A stretch of DNA of 64,000 nt from Dechloromonas hortensis (GTDB lineage: Bacteria > Pseudomonadota > Gammaproteobacteria > Burkholderiales > Rhodocyclaceae): assembly GCF_009469765.1 (NCBI RefSeq), contig NZ_SSSQ01000011.1:62001-126000 (forward strand). Reading direction: 5' to 3'. A program made the translations under genes and the position numbers. This document shows, piece by piece, positions 17,301-25,907 of the stretch. Under the pieces are notes generated by a model, which worked only from the letters and a program-made list of their open reading frames with translations, did no database searches and had not been told where the DNA came from. Positions within the stretch are counted from its first letter, which is position 1, and the number at the start of each line of letters is the position of its first letter.

Positions 17301-18760
17301 CGCTCTGCCTCCCCTCCGAAGAAGCGCCAGCCGATCAGCAGCAGCAAGCCGCCGAGCAGCACGGCAGTCAGATCGAAGCCCTGGCGCATGACATCCGGCC
17401 CGCCGCCGGTGAACTGGTCGAGCGGCAGGATCAGCACGGCAAGCAGCCCGGCCAGCATGAACTGCTCACGCCACGCCGCCCAACCGCGCCAGCCGGCATG
17501 GGCCAGCGCCGCGGCCCAGACCGTGAAAAAGGCGACGACCTCGTAGCCGGCCCGGCCATCCAGCGCCACCGGCAGCAGCCGGTTGCTCCAGAAATAGCCG
17601 AGACAGGCGAGCAGGCCGCCGCTGACCGAGGCAATGCCGAATGCTTCCAGCCAGCGCTGGCTGCGCCCGGCGCCATGCCGCTGGCGGCGCTTGCGCAGGA
17701 AAAGCACGGTGCCGGCCGCCATCATCGCCGCGCCGAGCAGGCCGGAAATGAAATACAGCCAGCGCAGCGCCGAGCCGCCGAAATGCACGACATGCAGGCC
17801 GACCTGCGCCCGGTAGGCGTAGGCCATCGGATTCCAGTCCACCTGTTTGCCGAACACTTCGCCGCTCACCGCATCGAAGGTGACGTGGTCGGCCACCGCC
17901 GACAGCCGGTCGTTGACGTGGCGATAGGCCTGGACCAGGCCGTTGCGGTCGGCGGGATGGCGGATCAGCAGGTTGCTGATCGTGCCCGCGCCCAGTTCGC
18001 GCTCGGCGGCGGCGAGGTGCTCGGCCAGCGGCAGCAACTGGCCCGCTTCGCCGCTCGCCTTGCGCTCGAAGGTTTTCAGCACCTCGGCTCGATTGGCGCG
18101 CGGCTTGCCGTCGTAGAGCGCGTAGGTGGCGGCCGGCATGAAGGCTTCGGCGAGGATGACGACGCCGGTGTAGGTGATCATCAGCAGGAAGGGCAAGGTC
18201 GCGACGCCGACCAGGTTGTGGACGTCGAGCCAGGCCCGGCGGCGGTTGGCGCGCGGCCGCAGGGTGAAGAAGTCGCGCAGGATGCGGTGATGGATCAGGA
18301 CGCCGGAAACCAGCGCCGCCAGCATGAAGATGCCGACGGCGCCGACGATCCACTTGCCCGGCGCTTCGAGCAGCAGTTCGGCGTGCAGGTCGGTGAAGAA
18401 ATGCCCGCCCCTCGTCGCCCGCACTTGCAGTGGCTGACCGCTGACGGCTTCGAGGGTTTCTTCCTGCAGGGCGCGCGGGTTCTCGCCCCAGCCGATGCCG
18501 ATGCTCGGCGCCCGCTCAGTGGGCAGGCGCAGCCGCCAGACGGCGGACTCGGCCCCGACCTGGCGCAGGCGGGCCTCGCCAAGCATGGCTGCGGTCGACT
18601 GTGAAAAATCGGCAAATTTCACTTCCGGCCGCATCCAGTGGCTGATTTCCGGCTCGAAGACAGCCAGGCTGCCGGCGATGAAAATCGGCACCAGCAGCCA
18701 CGAAAAGACCATGCCGCCCCAGGCATGCAGCCCGAGCAGCGCCTTGCCGAGCGCATTCAT
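17297..18760 (-). CDS. PepSY-domain iron-regulated membrane protein
   Basis: About 487 residues from an ATG at 18760 that overlaps the preceding stop codon in an ATGA; the longer open frame is a shadow of that gene. An N-terminal helix (LHAWGGMVFSWLLVPIFIAG), a large periplasmic PepSY region, and helices near 175 (IVGAVGIFMLAALVSGVLIH), 220 and 350-480 give a PepSY-TM protein. This family occurs with siderophore receptors and is linked to reductive iron release in the periplasm in some species. The dispersed element lies in it (VKFADFSQSTAAM). Middle gene of a receptor/DUF3649/PepSY/DUF3325 operon. Confidence 0.85.
   Translation of the reverse strand: MNALGKALLGLHAWGGMVFSWLLVPIFIAGSLAVFEPEISHWMRPEVKFADFSQSTAAMLGEARLRQVGAESAVWRLRLPTERAPSIGIGWGENPRALQEETLEAVSGQPLQVRATRGGHFFTDLHAELLLEAPGKWIVGAVGIFMLAALVSGVLIHHRILRDFFTLRPRANRRRAWLDVHNLVGVATLPFLLMITYTGVVILAEAFMPAATYALYDGKPRANRAEVLKTFERKASGEAGQLLPLAEHLAAAERELGAGTISNLLIRHPADRNGLVQAYRHVNDRLSAVADHVTFDAVSGEVFGKQVDWNPMAYAYRAQVGLHVVHFGGSALRWLYFISGLLGAAMMAAGTVLFLRKRRQRHGAGRSQRWLEAFGIASVSGGLLACLGYFWSNRLLPVALDGRAGYEVVAFFTVWAAALAHAGWRGWAAWREQFMLAGLLAVLILPLDQFTGGGPDVMRQGFDLTAVLLGGLLLLIGWRFFGGEAER
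18588..18620 (+). repeat. Dispersed GTCGAC/GGCAAAAA element, copy 5 (in PepSY gene)
   Basis: GCTGCGGTCGACTGTG then AAAAATCGGCAAATTTC. Read in the gene direction it encodes KFADFSQSTAAM, the same frame as in the signal-peptide copies although this is mature protein. Confidence 0.8.
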
Positions 18761-19029
18761 GCCAGCCACCCGAACAAGGCGATGGCGGCCGCCCAGAGCA
18801 GCGGCCAGCCCAGCGCCCGCCCGGGCGAAGGGATGATGAAAGCCCAAAGCAGGACGCCGACAAAAGGCAGCGGCGCCAACTGGCCAGTCAGGTACCAGAC
18901 GGTGGCCTTTTCATACGGCAGCCAGCTGCACAACAGATAGAAAATCGCCCAGCACAGGGCGTAGCCGCCGAGCGCGGCGGCCAGGATGCGCAGGCACAGG
19001 TGAGCCTTGTCAGCGGAAAGGAAAGGCAT
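18757..19029 (-). CDS. DUF3649-type small membrane protein
   Basis: About 90 residues from the ATG at 19029; ATGs at 19041 and 19062 are alternatives. Three hydrophobic helices are visible: LAAALGGYALCWAIFYLLCS, FVGVLLWAFIIP and LLWAAAIALFGWLA. A conserved-looking WLPYEKATVWYLTGQ lies in the middle. Size, helices and position between a TonB receptor and a PepSY protein fit DUF3649. Function is not established; the operon context implies a role in siderophore or iron passage at the inner membrane. Confidence 0.72.
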   Translation of the reverse strand: MPFLSADKAHLCLRILAAALGGYALCWAIFYLLCSWLPYEKATVWYLTGQLAPLPFVGVLLWAFIIPSPGRALGWPLLWAAAIALFGWLA

Positions 19030-19107
19030 GGAAATTCCCATTGAGCGTGCCGGAAATCGCAAAAGCCCCCGGCCGTCGGGCCGGAGGCTGTCGCCATTGC
19101 AAAAGGT

Positions 19108-21102
19108 TCAGAACTTCCAGCTCAGGTCGAGACGGACGTCGCGGCCCGGTTCGGCATAGCCGTAATAAACCGTGCTGCCGGCGTTGTTCAGATAGGCGTA
19201 GGTGCCCTGGTCGTAGTAGAACTTGTCGAACAGGTTGCGCACGCTGAAGGTGACCCGCACCCGGTCCTTGCCGAGCGGCTGCCAGTTGGCGTAGATGTCA
19301 TGCACCGCGTAGCCGTCCTTCGACTTCTCGACCTTCGACATATCGGTGTACTTGTGCTCCTCGACCAGGCGGCTGGTCCAGCCGAGATCAAGATTCCACG
19401 CCGCGATGTCGTAGCCGAGGTTGAGGTTCCAGCTACGGCCGGTCGACACGCCGAGACCATCGCTGGTTTCACTGAGGTCGTAGCCGTTCAGCTTGGGCTT
19501 GGCATAGGCGACGCCGGCGCCGACGCGGAAGGCGCCGCTGCGCCAGCCGCCGCCCAGTTCGTAGCCCTTCGAGACCATGTCGCCGACATTGGTGATCGAA
19601 GTGCCGCTGCCGGTCGTGATGAAGTCCTCGATGTTCAACCGGAAGACGGAACCTTTCAGGCTCCACGGGCCGCTGCCGTAGTTGAAGCCGAGTTCGTAGT
19701 TGCTGGCCTTTTCTTCCTTCAGATTGGGATCGTTCTTCCAGGTCGTGCTATCGACGTAGAAAGCCTCCTTCAGCCCGGCCCCGCGCATCGTCCGCGAGGC
19801 GGCGGCGCGGAAGCTGAGCGCCTCGGTCGCCAGCCAGGTCAGGCTGCCGTTCGGGCTCAGGCCGTTGCTGGAGAAATCCTGGTTGTGGTTGTCGGTGTAG
19901 CTGTACCAGTCGTAACGGGCGCCGGCGCCGAGGATGAACTGCTTGGCGAGCGGCAGGCTGCCTTCGAGGAAAAGACCGCTGACGCCGCTTTCCTCGTTGC
20001 CGGTACTGGTTTTGTCGACGCGCCGGGAATTGATCGCGTTCGACTCGAAGCGGTGGTGGTTCAGGCCGTAACGGACGGTCGCCTCGCCCAGCTTCGAGGT
20101 CAGCAACAGGTTGGCGCCCTGGGCATCGATCTGTTCGCCCCAGGTGTAGCCGGCCGGCTTGTTGAAGCGGGCCTGCGCCGTCGGCGTCGTCCGCTCGACT
20201 GTCATCTTGTCGGAGAAAACATTCAACTCGACGGCCGGCGCACTGCCGTTACCGTCGTAACGATAGGTTGCGGTCAGCGTATCGCGCTCGCTCTTCTGCG
20301 GCATCGCCGGCCCATTGTTGGCCCCCAGCCCCCACATGTTCGGGCGCAGGAAGCGGACGCCTTCGTCCTGCACGCTCTGGTAGCCGACCGCCAGGCTATG
20401 CCCCGGCGCCATCCGCCAGTTGAACTTGGCCAGCCCGCTCTTCTGCGTCGAGCCGCTGTTGACTTGCGTCTTGCCGTTGCCGTCCTGGTAGTCGTCGGTA
20501 TTGATGCGGTTGCCGGAAAGCAGGAAATCGAAATCGTCGCCGGCCAGGCCATACAGCGAAGCGCCGAAGCGCTCGCCCTCATTCGAGGAAACGCCACCGC
20601 GGACGATACCGCCCAGCTTCTGGTCCGGTCGCAGCAGGTCGCGACCATCCTTGGTCGTCATGCGCAGTGAACCGGCCAGCGCACCCGGCCCGGCACTGGC
20701 CGCCGAACTGCCGCGATCCAGTTCGATCTGCTTGATCAGGTCGGGGTCGATCATCAGCCGCGACTGGTGATGGAAGGCCCGGCCGGTCTGCGGCGCACCG
20801 TCGAGCGTCGTGCTCAGCATCGAGTCCTCGACGCCGCGCACATAGATTTTCTGGGCAATCGCCGGCCCGCCGCCGACTGTGACACCCGGCTCGTCCTGCA
20901 GCACTTCGCGCAGATTGCGCGCCGCCCGCTGCTCGATCGCCTCGCTCAAAATGACCGAAGTCGCTTCCGGCACCTGCTTCTCGCTGACCACCATCGGGGC
21001 CAGCGTCGGCTCCTCGGCGGCCACCGCCGACAGCGAGAAAACCCCCAACAAAGCCAGCGCGATCGGCTTGATGCGCGGCATACCTTTTCCTACTGACTGC
21101 AT
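19108..21102 (-). CDS. TonB-dependent ferric siderophore receptor
   Basis: About 664 residues from the ATG at 21102, which has AGGGGGG upstream. The signal peptide is IALALLGVFSLSAVAA. Plug motifs are SEAIEQRAARNLREVLQDEP, KIYVRGVEDSMLSTTLDGA and IKQIELDRGSSAASAGPGAL. The barrel ends in the aromatic strand GRDVRLDLSWKF. There is no N-terminal signalling domain. It heads the operon with DUF3649, PepSY and DUF3325 genes and faces an AraC regulator across a Fur-like site, the usual layout for a siderophore-inducible receptor. The specific siderophore cannot be told. Confidence 0.9.
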   Translation of the reverse strand: MQSVGKGMPRIKPIALALLGVFSLSAVAAEEPTLAPMVVSEKQVPEATSVILSEAIEQRAARNLREVLQDEPGVTVGGGPAIAQKIYVRGVEDSMLSTTLDGAPQTGRAFHHQSRLMIDPDLIKQIELDRGSSAASAGPGALAGSLRMTTKDGRDLLRPDQKLGGIVRGGVSSNEGERFGASLYGLAGDDFDFLLSGNRINTDDYQDGNGKTQVNSGSTQKSGLAKFNWRMAPGHSLAVGYQSVQDEGVRFLRPNMWGLGANNGPAMPQKSERDTLTATYRYDGNGSAPAVELNVFSDKMTVERTTPTAQARFNKPAGYTWGEQIDAQGANLLLTSKLGEATVRYGLNHHRFESNAINSRRVDKTSTGNEESGVSGLFLEGSLPLAKQFILGAGARYDWYSYTDNHNQDFSSNGLSPNGSLTWLATEALSFRAAASRTMRGAGLKEAFYVDSTTWKNDPNLKEEKASNYELGFNYGSGPWSLKGSVFRLNIEDFITTGSGTSITNVGDMVSKGYELGGGWRSGAFRVGAGVAYAKPKLNGYDLSETSDGLGVSTGRSWNLNLGYDIAAWNLDLGWTSRLVEEHKYTDMSKVEKSKDGYAVHDIYANWQPLGKDRVRVTFSVRNLFDKFYYDQGTYAYLNNAGSTVYYGYAEPGRDVRLDLSWKF

Positions 21103-21150
21103 GCGAACCCCCCTGAAATGCAAACGCCATTAAAAACCCGGCGGTCAATT

Positions 21151-21169
21151 GCGAATAGTTTTCATTTGT
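21151..21169. promoter_or_regulatory. Fur-box-like site between receptor and AraC regulator
   Basis: GCGAATAGTTTTCATTTGT is a moderately conserved Fur-type site in the 126-base gap between divergent genes. It could control both. Confidence 0.55.
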
Positions 21170-21228
21170 AACAAAGGGCGCTAGTATCGCAAAAACCTCC
21201 GAATCATTTGTTTGCGGGAACAACGAAG

Positions 21229-22242
21229 ATGTTTGCTGCCAAGAAAATTTACCCACCGCCCTTCCAGCCCGGCCAGCCGGCGCCGCTGCCGTCAACCACG
21301 GCCCTCGACCTGGCGATGCTCAGCCAGCGCATCGGGCTCGGCCATCAGGCGGAAAGCAAGGAGCTGGCGGCCGGCGCAGCCGTCCTCGAAGGCAGCTTTT
21401 CGCTGGCCCGGCTGCGCGAAGGATTCTTCCTGCATTGCACGAACATCACCCATCTGCACGACATGACTGCCCGCTTCCCGCTGCTCAAGCCCGGCATCAA
21501 GGTGCTGCTCAAGCTCGAAGGCAATGCCGAGGTCAGCTTCGGCGGCACGCCGCTCCACCTCGACGCCGGCCAGGGGGCCAGCGCGACGCCGCGTGGCGCC
21601 GTGGTCACGCTCAGCCAACCGGAGGATTTCGAACGACGCAGCCGGGCCGGTACCCACGAGCGCATGGTGGTCATCACCCTGACCGCCGACTGGTTCGCCG
21701 CTGCCGGACTCGATCCCGAGCAGTTCACGCCGCACCTGTCGATCCGCCACTGGCAGCCGTCGGCCCGCGCCATTGGTATTGCCGAACAACTGGTCCGGCC
21801 GAGCACTTTCGCCGGACCGATGCACGCCCTCTACCAGGAAAGCCGGGCCCTCGAACTGGTCGCCGAAGCCCTCGCCCAGGCCGACAGCCAGCCACGGGAC
21901 ATCCCGGCCGGCCTGCACCCGGGCGAATACCAGCGAATCTGCCGCCTGCAGCAATTGATCGACAGCGGCGCCGCCAATCAGCTCGACATGGCCGCCATCG
22001 CCCAGCAAATGGGCTGCAATCCGAACACGCTGCAGCAGCAGTTCCGGCTGGCTTTCGGCCAGACCATCTTCGACTACCGGCGCCAGCGCCGGCTGCAACG
22101 CGCCGCCGCCGAACTGCAGCGGAGCGGCATCAGCGTCGCCCGCGCCGCCGAAATCGCCGGCTACAGCAGCCAGGCCAATTTCTCGACGGCTTTCCGGCGC
22201 CATTTCGGCGTCGCCCCCAAGCAGGTCCGCCTGAAGATCTAG
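21229..22242 (+). CDS. AraC-family transcription regulator, PchR-like
   Basis: About 337 residues from the ATG at 21229; an in-frame TTG at 21208 lacks a better ribosome-binding site. The N-terminal ~220 residues form a ligand-sensing region. The C-terminal ~95 residues carry a double helix-turn-helix (DMAAIAQQMGCNPNTLQQQF; VARAAEIAGYSSQANFSTAF; RRHFGVAPKQVR). Regulators of this layout (PchR, AlcR) bind a ferric siderophore and activate the divergent receptor gene. The target here is very likely the receptor at 19108-21102; the ligand is unknown. Confidence 0.87.
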   Translation: MFAAKKIYPPPFQPGQPAPLPSTTALDLAMLSQRIGLGHQAESKELAAGAAVLEGSFSLARLREGFFLHCTNITHLHDMTARFPLLKPGIKVLLKLEGNAEVSFGGTPLHLDAGQGASATPRGAVVTLSQPEDFERRSRAGTHERMVVITLTADWFAAAGLDPEQFTPHLSIRHWQPSARAIGIAEQLVRPSTFAGPMHALYQESRALELVAEALAQADSQPRDIPAGLHPGEYQRICRLQQLIDSGAANQLDMAAIAQQMGCNPNTLQQQFRLAFGQTIFDYRRQRRLQRAAAELQRSGISVARAAEIAGYSSQANFSTAFRRHFGVAPKQVRLKI

Positions 22243-22293
22243 GCCGTCTGAAAATGATCGAGGCATTTTCCGCTTGACCTTCGTTGGCGATTA

Positions 22294-22313
22294 AATAATA
22301 ATAATTCTCATTA
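22294..22313 (+). promoter_or_regulatory. Fur-box-like site before the DUF2325 gene
   Basis: AATAATAATAATTCTCATTA contains the AATAATTCTCATT part of a Fur box. A TTGACC at 22274-22279 may be the -35. Confidence 0.7.
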
Positions 22314-22318
22314 ACAGC

Positions 22319-22347
22319 AAGCCAACCGGATCTCCGGCCAGCCAGCG
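22319..22347 (+). repeat. CAGCCAGC leader with hairpin, copy 3
   Basis: A CCGGATCTCCGG hairpin (22326-22337) runs straight into CCAGCCAGC. The hairpin is the reverse complement of the one at 6082-6093, and in both leaders it is followed by the same GCCAGCCAGC tract. Confidence 0.65.
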
Positions 22348-22370
22348 ATACTTCGCCAAGGAGCTTAGAG

Positions 22371-23678
22371 ATGTCCGATATCCCCTTCCATGTCGCTGGC
22401 GGCGTGTTCACCGCCGGCAAAGCCAAAACCGCCGACGGCTTTGCCCAGTTGCTGCCCAAACCGACGCCCGCCGAGCCGGCGCCGGCCGCCAGCCAGGGTT
22501 CGCAGCGGCGCAAGCTGTGGGGCATCCCGCACAAGTTTCATTGCCCGGTAATCGGCGTCTGTTTCGGCGTCGATGAATTGCGCAGCCTGATGGCCAAGGT
22601 CATGCACTTCCCGCGCGACACCACCGATTTCGTGCTGCATACCACGGCCGTCGGCGCCTGCGAAACCCGCAGCCAACTGGCCGAACTGCTGCACAAGACC
22701 ATGGAAAAACGCTTTCAACTGGTCGTCCGCCGCTTTGCCGAAACCAAGGATGGCGAAGGCTTGCGCCAGCTATGGCGGGAAGCGGTGCGGGCCGGCATCG
22801 AAATTCCCGGCGCGCTGTGGGCGAGTTGGACGCATCCGGCCTGCGATGCGCTGCTCGAACAGGAAATCTATGGCGACATCCACATGATCCAGCACCAGAT
22901 CGGCACCGGCACCCGGGCCGAACTGAACGCGTTGAAATCCCTGCAGACCGAGAACCTGCAACTGCGTCGTCAACTCGACGCGGCACGCAGCGAAGTCGAA
23001 GCCCAGCGCGGTGAGAAATCGCGGGAAACCCGCAGCCTCGGCCAACGCGTCGCCGATCTGCGCATCGAACTGGCCGGCAAGGAAGCCCATGCCGCCAACC
23101 TGACCGGCCAACTCGACACACTGCGCCAGACCCTGCCCGAGCTCAAGGACCGGCAGGCCCTGGCCCGCCGGGCGAGCGACGCCGAAGGCCGCGCCACGGC
23201 GCTGACCGCCAGGCTGAATGATCTGGAGGAAGAAGTCGAACGGCTGCGCGAACTGGCCCGCCATGCCGACGAAACCATCCGCCACCTGCTCGCCGCCGGC
23301 GACCAGGCCGCCGTCGCACCGCACTCCGCTGACGACGAGCAGGCTGCCAACCTCTCCGGCAAGTGCATCCTCTGCGTCGGCGGTCGTTCGGGTGCGGTGG
23401 ACGCCTACCGGCAGATCGTCGAGCAGCGCGGCGGCCGCTTCCTGCATCACGACGGCGGCCTGGAAGAAAGCCTGCACCGGATCGACGCGGCGCTGTCGGC
23501 GGCCGACCTCGTCGTCTGCCAGGCCGGCTGCATCAGTCACAACGCCTATTGGCGGGTCAAGGAACAGTGCAAGCGCAGCGGCAAGCAGTGCGTCTTCATC
23601 AAGGGGGCCGGCGTTTCCAGCTTTGGCCGCATTGTCAGTGCGGCCTGCACGCCGACGGAGACCATCACGGTCGCCTGA
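22371..23678 (+). CDS. DUF2325-domain coiled-coil protein behind a Fur box
   Basis: 435 residues, soluble. Residues 45-70 hold a Cys/His segment (HKFHCPVIGVCFGVDELRSL). Residues 185-310 are a long coiled coil. Residues 335-425 are a DUF2325 domain (CILCVGGRSGAVDAYRQIVE; LVVCQAGCISHNAYWRVKEQ; VFIKGAGVSSFGRIV), whose Cys-rich fold is suggestive of metal or cofactor binding. DUF2325 proteins have no agreed function. The gene has its own Fur-like site and CAGCCAGC leader, and precedes hemP and tonB-exbB-exbD, so it belongs to the iron-starvation set. The Cys residues make iron or heme sensing an idea to test. Confidence 0.85.
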   Translation: MSDIPFHVAGGVFTAGKAKTADGFAQLLPKPTPAEPAPAASQGSQRRKLWGIPHKFHCPVIGVCFGVDELRSLMAKVMHFPRDTTDFVLHTTAVGACETRSQLAELLHKTMEKRFQLVVRRFAETKDGEGLRQLWREAVRAGIEIPGALWASWTHPACDALLEQEIYGDIHMIQHQIGTGTRAELNALKSLQTENLQLRRQLDAARSEVEAQRGEKSRETRSLGQRVADLRIELAGKEAHAANLTGQLDTLRQTLPELKDRQALARRASDAEGRATALTARLNDLEEEVERLRELARHADETIRHLLAAGDQAAVAPHSADDEQAANLSGKCILCVGGRSGAVDAYRQIVEQRGGRFLHHDGGLEESLHRIDAALSAADLVVCQAGCISHNAYWRVKEQCKRSGKQCVFIKGAGVSSFGRIVSAACTPTETITVA

Positions 23679-23703
23679 AGTTCCAGGCTTTGCCAAACAA
23701 GTT

Positions 23704-23750
23704 GTTGACAGCAATTCTCAATTACAAAATAATACGATCCATTCTCGTTT
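23704..23750 (+). promoter_or_regulatory. Promoter with Fur sites before hemP and tonB
   Basis: TTGACA (23704-23709), about 18 bases, then AATAAT (23728-23733). GCAATTCTCAATTAC in the spacer and CCATTCTCGTTTGCATTC after the -10 both resemble Fur half sites. Confidence 0.75.
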
Positions 23751-23756
23751 GCATTC

Positions 23757-23942
23757 ATGCCACCAATGAACACTCAGCCGAAAGCCATCCCCACGCCCCC
23801 TCCCGCCGAACTCGGCCCGGCCCGGCCGCGCGTCGAAAGCGAGGAAATCCTGCGCGGCAACAGCGCGGTTGAAATCGACCATGCCGGCCAGCGTTACCTG
23901 TTGCGCGTCACCCGCGAAAACAAGCTGATCCTGACCAAATAA
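23757..23942 (+). CDS. hemP: Hemin uptake protein HemP (second copy)
   Basis: 61 residues, or 58 from the second ATG at 23766. The C-terminal signature (ILRGNSAVEIDHAGQRYLL; RVTRENKLILTK) matches HemP and the copy at 7043. The N-terminal half is Pro/Ala-rich. The promoter is so close that the messenger leader would be only about 15-25 bases, and no ribosome-binding site is visible. It lies just before tonB-exbB-exbD. Two HemP copies imply separate hemin-responsive units or partial redundancy. Confidence 0.85.
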   Translation: MPPMNTQPKAIPTPPPAELGPARPRVESEEILRGNSAVEIDHAGQRYLLRVTRENKLILTK

Positions 23943-23973
23943 GTTTTTCTCCGTTGTAAATCTCTCGTTCCCG

Positions 23974-24007
23974 TAGCCAGCAAGCTTATCGCCAGCGAGC
24001 CAAGGGT
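23974..24007 (+). repeat. CAGCCAGC-type leader, copy 4 (degenerate)
   Basis: GTAGCCAGCAAGC then GCCAGCGAGCCAAGG in the 107-base gap before tonB. The AGCCAGC units are fewer and less regular than in other copies. Confidence 0.45.
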
Positions 24008-24049
24008 TTTTTCCCTGATGGCGACTGGCGCAACCTGAAAAACACCGCC

Positions 24050-24688
24050 ATGAGTTACGCCCTCTCCCGTCCTTCCCCCTTCCAGCGCAGCGGTCTGCTC
24101 GGCGTTGTCATCGGCCTGCATGTCGGCGTTTTTCTGCTCGTCCTGGCCGCCAAGACGGTGATGCCGCAGATCATGGAAATGCCGCTGGTCGTCGATCTGC
24201 TGCAACCGCCGGAGGCTGAAAAGCCGCCGGTCGCCAAGCCGCTGCCGATGGTCAAGCCGCAGCCGGTCAAGCAGCAGCGCACGCCGACCCCGAAAGCACC
24301 GACCCCGGTCATCGAAGCGACCAACAGCAATGTCCCCGCCCCCGCGGCGCCGGTCGTCGCCCCGGCCGAGCCGAAGCCGGCCCCCATCCCGGCCGCCGAG
24401 CCGGTCAGCCAGGCCCGCTTCGACGCCGATTACCTGAAGAACCCGGCCCCGTCCTACCCGCCGCTGTCGCGCCGGATGGGCGAGGAAGGCAAGGTCATCC
24501 TGCGCGTCCTGGTCAATCCGCAAGGCACCGCCGACAGCGTCGACATCAAGACCTCCTCGGGCAGCGTCCGTCTCGACGAGGCGGCCCAGAAAACCGTTCG
24601 CAACTGGAAATTCATACCGGCCAAGCGCGGCGACACCGCCGTCCAGAGCTGGGTCCTGGTCCCCATCATTTTCAAATTGGAGCAATAA
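24050..24688 (+). CDS. tonB: TonB energy-transducing protein
   Basis: 212 residues. There is one N-terminal membrane helix (GLLGVVIGLHVGVFLLVLAA), a proline/lysine-rich periplasmic spacer (KPPVAKPLPMVKPQPVKQ) and a C-terminal TonB domain (YLKNPAPSYPPLSRRMGEEG; KVILRVLVNPQG; VRNWKFIPAKRG). It passes proton-motive force from ExbB-ExbD to outer-membrane receptors, three of which lie in this window. It is the first gene of tonB-exbB-exbD, two bases before exbB. Confidence 0.93.
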   Translation: MSYALSRPSPFQRSGLLGVVIGLHVGVFLLVLAAKTVMPQIMEMPLVVDLLQPPEAEKPPVAKPLPMVKPQPVKQQRTPTPKAPTPVIEATNSNVPAPAAPVVAPAEPKPAPIPAAEPVSQARFDADYLKNPAPSYPPLSRRMGEEGKVILRVLVNPQGTADSVDIKTSSGSVRLDEAAQKTVRNWKFIPAKRGDTAVQSWVLVPIIFKLEQ

Positions 24689-24690
24689 AA

Positions 24691-25446
24691 ATGCAGGAAA
24701 ACATTCAGGAAACGACGCAAAACGCCTTCGGTTTTGCCCACCTGTGGGCCAGTGGCGATGCCATTTCGCACAGCGTTGCGGTCATTCTCGCCCTCATGTC
24801 GATTGCCAGCTGGTACCTGATCCTGGCCAAGGCCTGGGACTGGTGGACGATGCGCCGCGCCGCGCAGGCCGTCGGCAAGTTCTGGGCGGCGACCAGCGTC
24901 GGCGAAGGCATAGAGCGCCTGCGCGAAGCTGGCGCCGACAGCCCCTACGCCCAACTGGCCGAACAGGCCAACTGCTGCAACCATGAATGCGAAGCCGTCA
25001 CCGGCCGCCTCGCTTCCCGCTTCGACCCGGCCGAACAGATGGAACGCGCCCTGCGCCAGCAACTGTCCGGCACCCAGGCCGGCATGGAAAACGGCCTGAC
25101 CCTGTTGGCGACGACCGGCGCCACCGCCCCCTTCGTCGGCCTCTTCGGCACCGTCTGGGGCATCTACCACGCCCTGGTCGCGATCGGCATCTCCGGCCAG
25201 GCCGCCCTGGAAAAGGTCGCCGGCCCGGTCGGCGAAGCGCTGATCATGACCGCCGCCGGCCTCGCCGTCGCGCTGCCCGCCGTCTTTGCCTACAACGCCT
25301 TCACCCGCGCCAACCGCGTCATCCTGGCCGATCTCGATGGTTTCGCCCACGACCTGCACGCCTTCTTCACGGTCGGCAAGCCGTTTGCCGCCAACAGCGC
25401 CCAGATTCACCCGATGCGCGCCCGTGCTGCGGCGGAGGTGGCCTAA
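24691..25446 (+). CDS. exbB: ExbB, TonB-complex proton channel
   Basis: 251 residues of the MotA/TolQ/ExbB proton channel family. Membrane segments are at about 30-48 (VAVILALMSIASWYLILAKA), 135-160 (LLATTGATAPFVGLFGTVWG) and 185-205 (ALIMTAAGLAVALPAVFAY). The conserved APFVGLFGTVWGI pore motif is present. It carries an N-terminal extension before the first helix, as many proteobacterial ExbB do. The gene ends directly where exbD begins. Confidence 0.93.
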   Translation: MQENIQETTQNAFGFAHLWASGDAISHSVAVILALMSIASWYLILAKAWDWWTMRRAAQAVGKFWAATSVGEGIERLREAGADSPYAQLAEQANCCNHECEAVTGRLASRFDPAEQMERALRQQLSGTQAGMENGLTLLATTGATAPFVGLFGTVWGIYHALVAIGISGQAALEKVAGPVGEALIMTAAGLAVALPAVFAYNAFTRANRVILADLDGFAHDLHAFFTVGKPFAANSAQIHPMRARAAAEVA

Positions 25447-25866
25447 ATGGCGATGGGCAGTTTCAATTCGCAAAGCCACCAGATGCCGACGGCGGAAATC
25501 AACATGACGCCGCTGGTCGACGTGATGCTGGTGCTGCTGATCATCTTCATCATCACCGCACCGCTGATGACGCATTCGGTCAAGGTCGATCTGCCGCGCG
25601 CCGCCAGCACACCGACGCCGGAAAAGCCGATGACGCTGCAGGTGGCGATCAACGCCGAGAACGCCGTTTTTGTCGGTTCCGAGACGGTCGACCGCAGCGC
25701 TCTCGAACAGAAGTTCCGTGAGGCCGTCGCCCAGGATGCCAACGTCGAAATGCATCTCAAGGCCGACCGTGCCACCCGTTACGAGACCGTTGCCGAGACG
25801 ATGAGCGCCGCCCGCCGGGCCGGGCTGACCAAGATCGGCTTCGTCACGCAGCCGGGCAACGAATAG
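25447..25866 (+). CDS. exbD: ExbD, TonB-complex subunit
   Basis: 139 residues. A single membrane helix (PLVDVMLVLLIIFIITAPLM) contains the essential Asp of the ExbD/TolR proton pathway (PLVDVML). The C-terminal periplasmic domain ends ARRAGLTKIGFVTQPG. It starts at the base after the exbB stop. The segment AVFVGSETVDRS overlaps a diverged copy of the dispersed element, in a part of the domain that varies between homologs. Confidence 0.92.
   Translation: MAMGSFNSQSHQMPTAEINMTPLVDVMLVLLIIFIITAPLMTHSVKVDLPRAASTPTPEKPMTLQVAINAENAVFVGSETVDRSALEQKFREAVAQDANVEMHLKADRATRYETVAETMSAARRAGLTKIGFVTQPGNE
25666..25697 (-). repeat. Dispersed element, diverged copy inside exbD
   Basis: On the minus strand it reads CTGCGGTCGACCGTCTCGG then AACCGACAAAAAC. 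The GTCGAC end is intact and the A-rich tail is partly lost, so this copy is tentative. Confidence 0.5.
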
Positions 25867-25907
25867 TTACCCGTCGCCCCGTCGTTTTTGCTTCACCAAC
25901 CATCCTC

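Noticed and set aside
22243..22272. GTCTGAAAATGATCGAGGCA plus TTTTCC after the AraC gene as an element copy
   Set aside because: It lacks the GTCGAC core.
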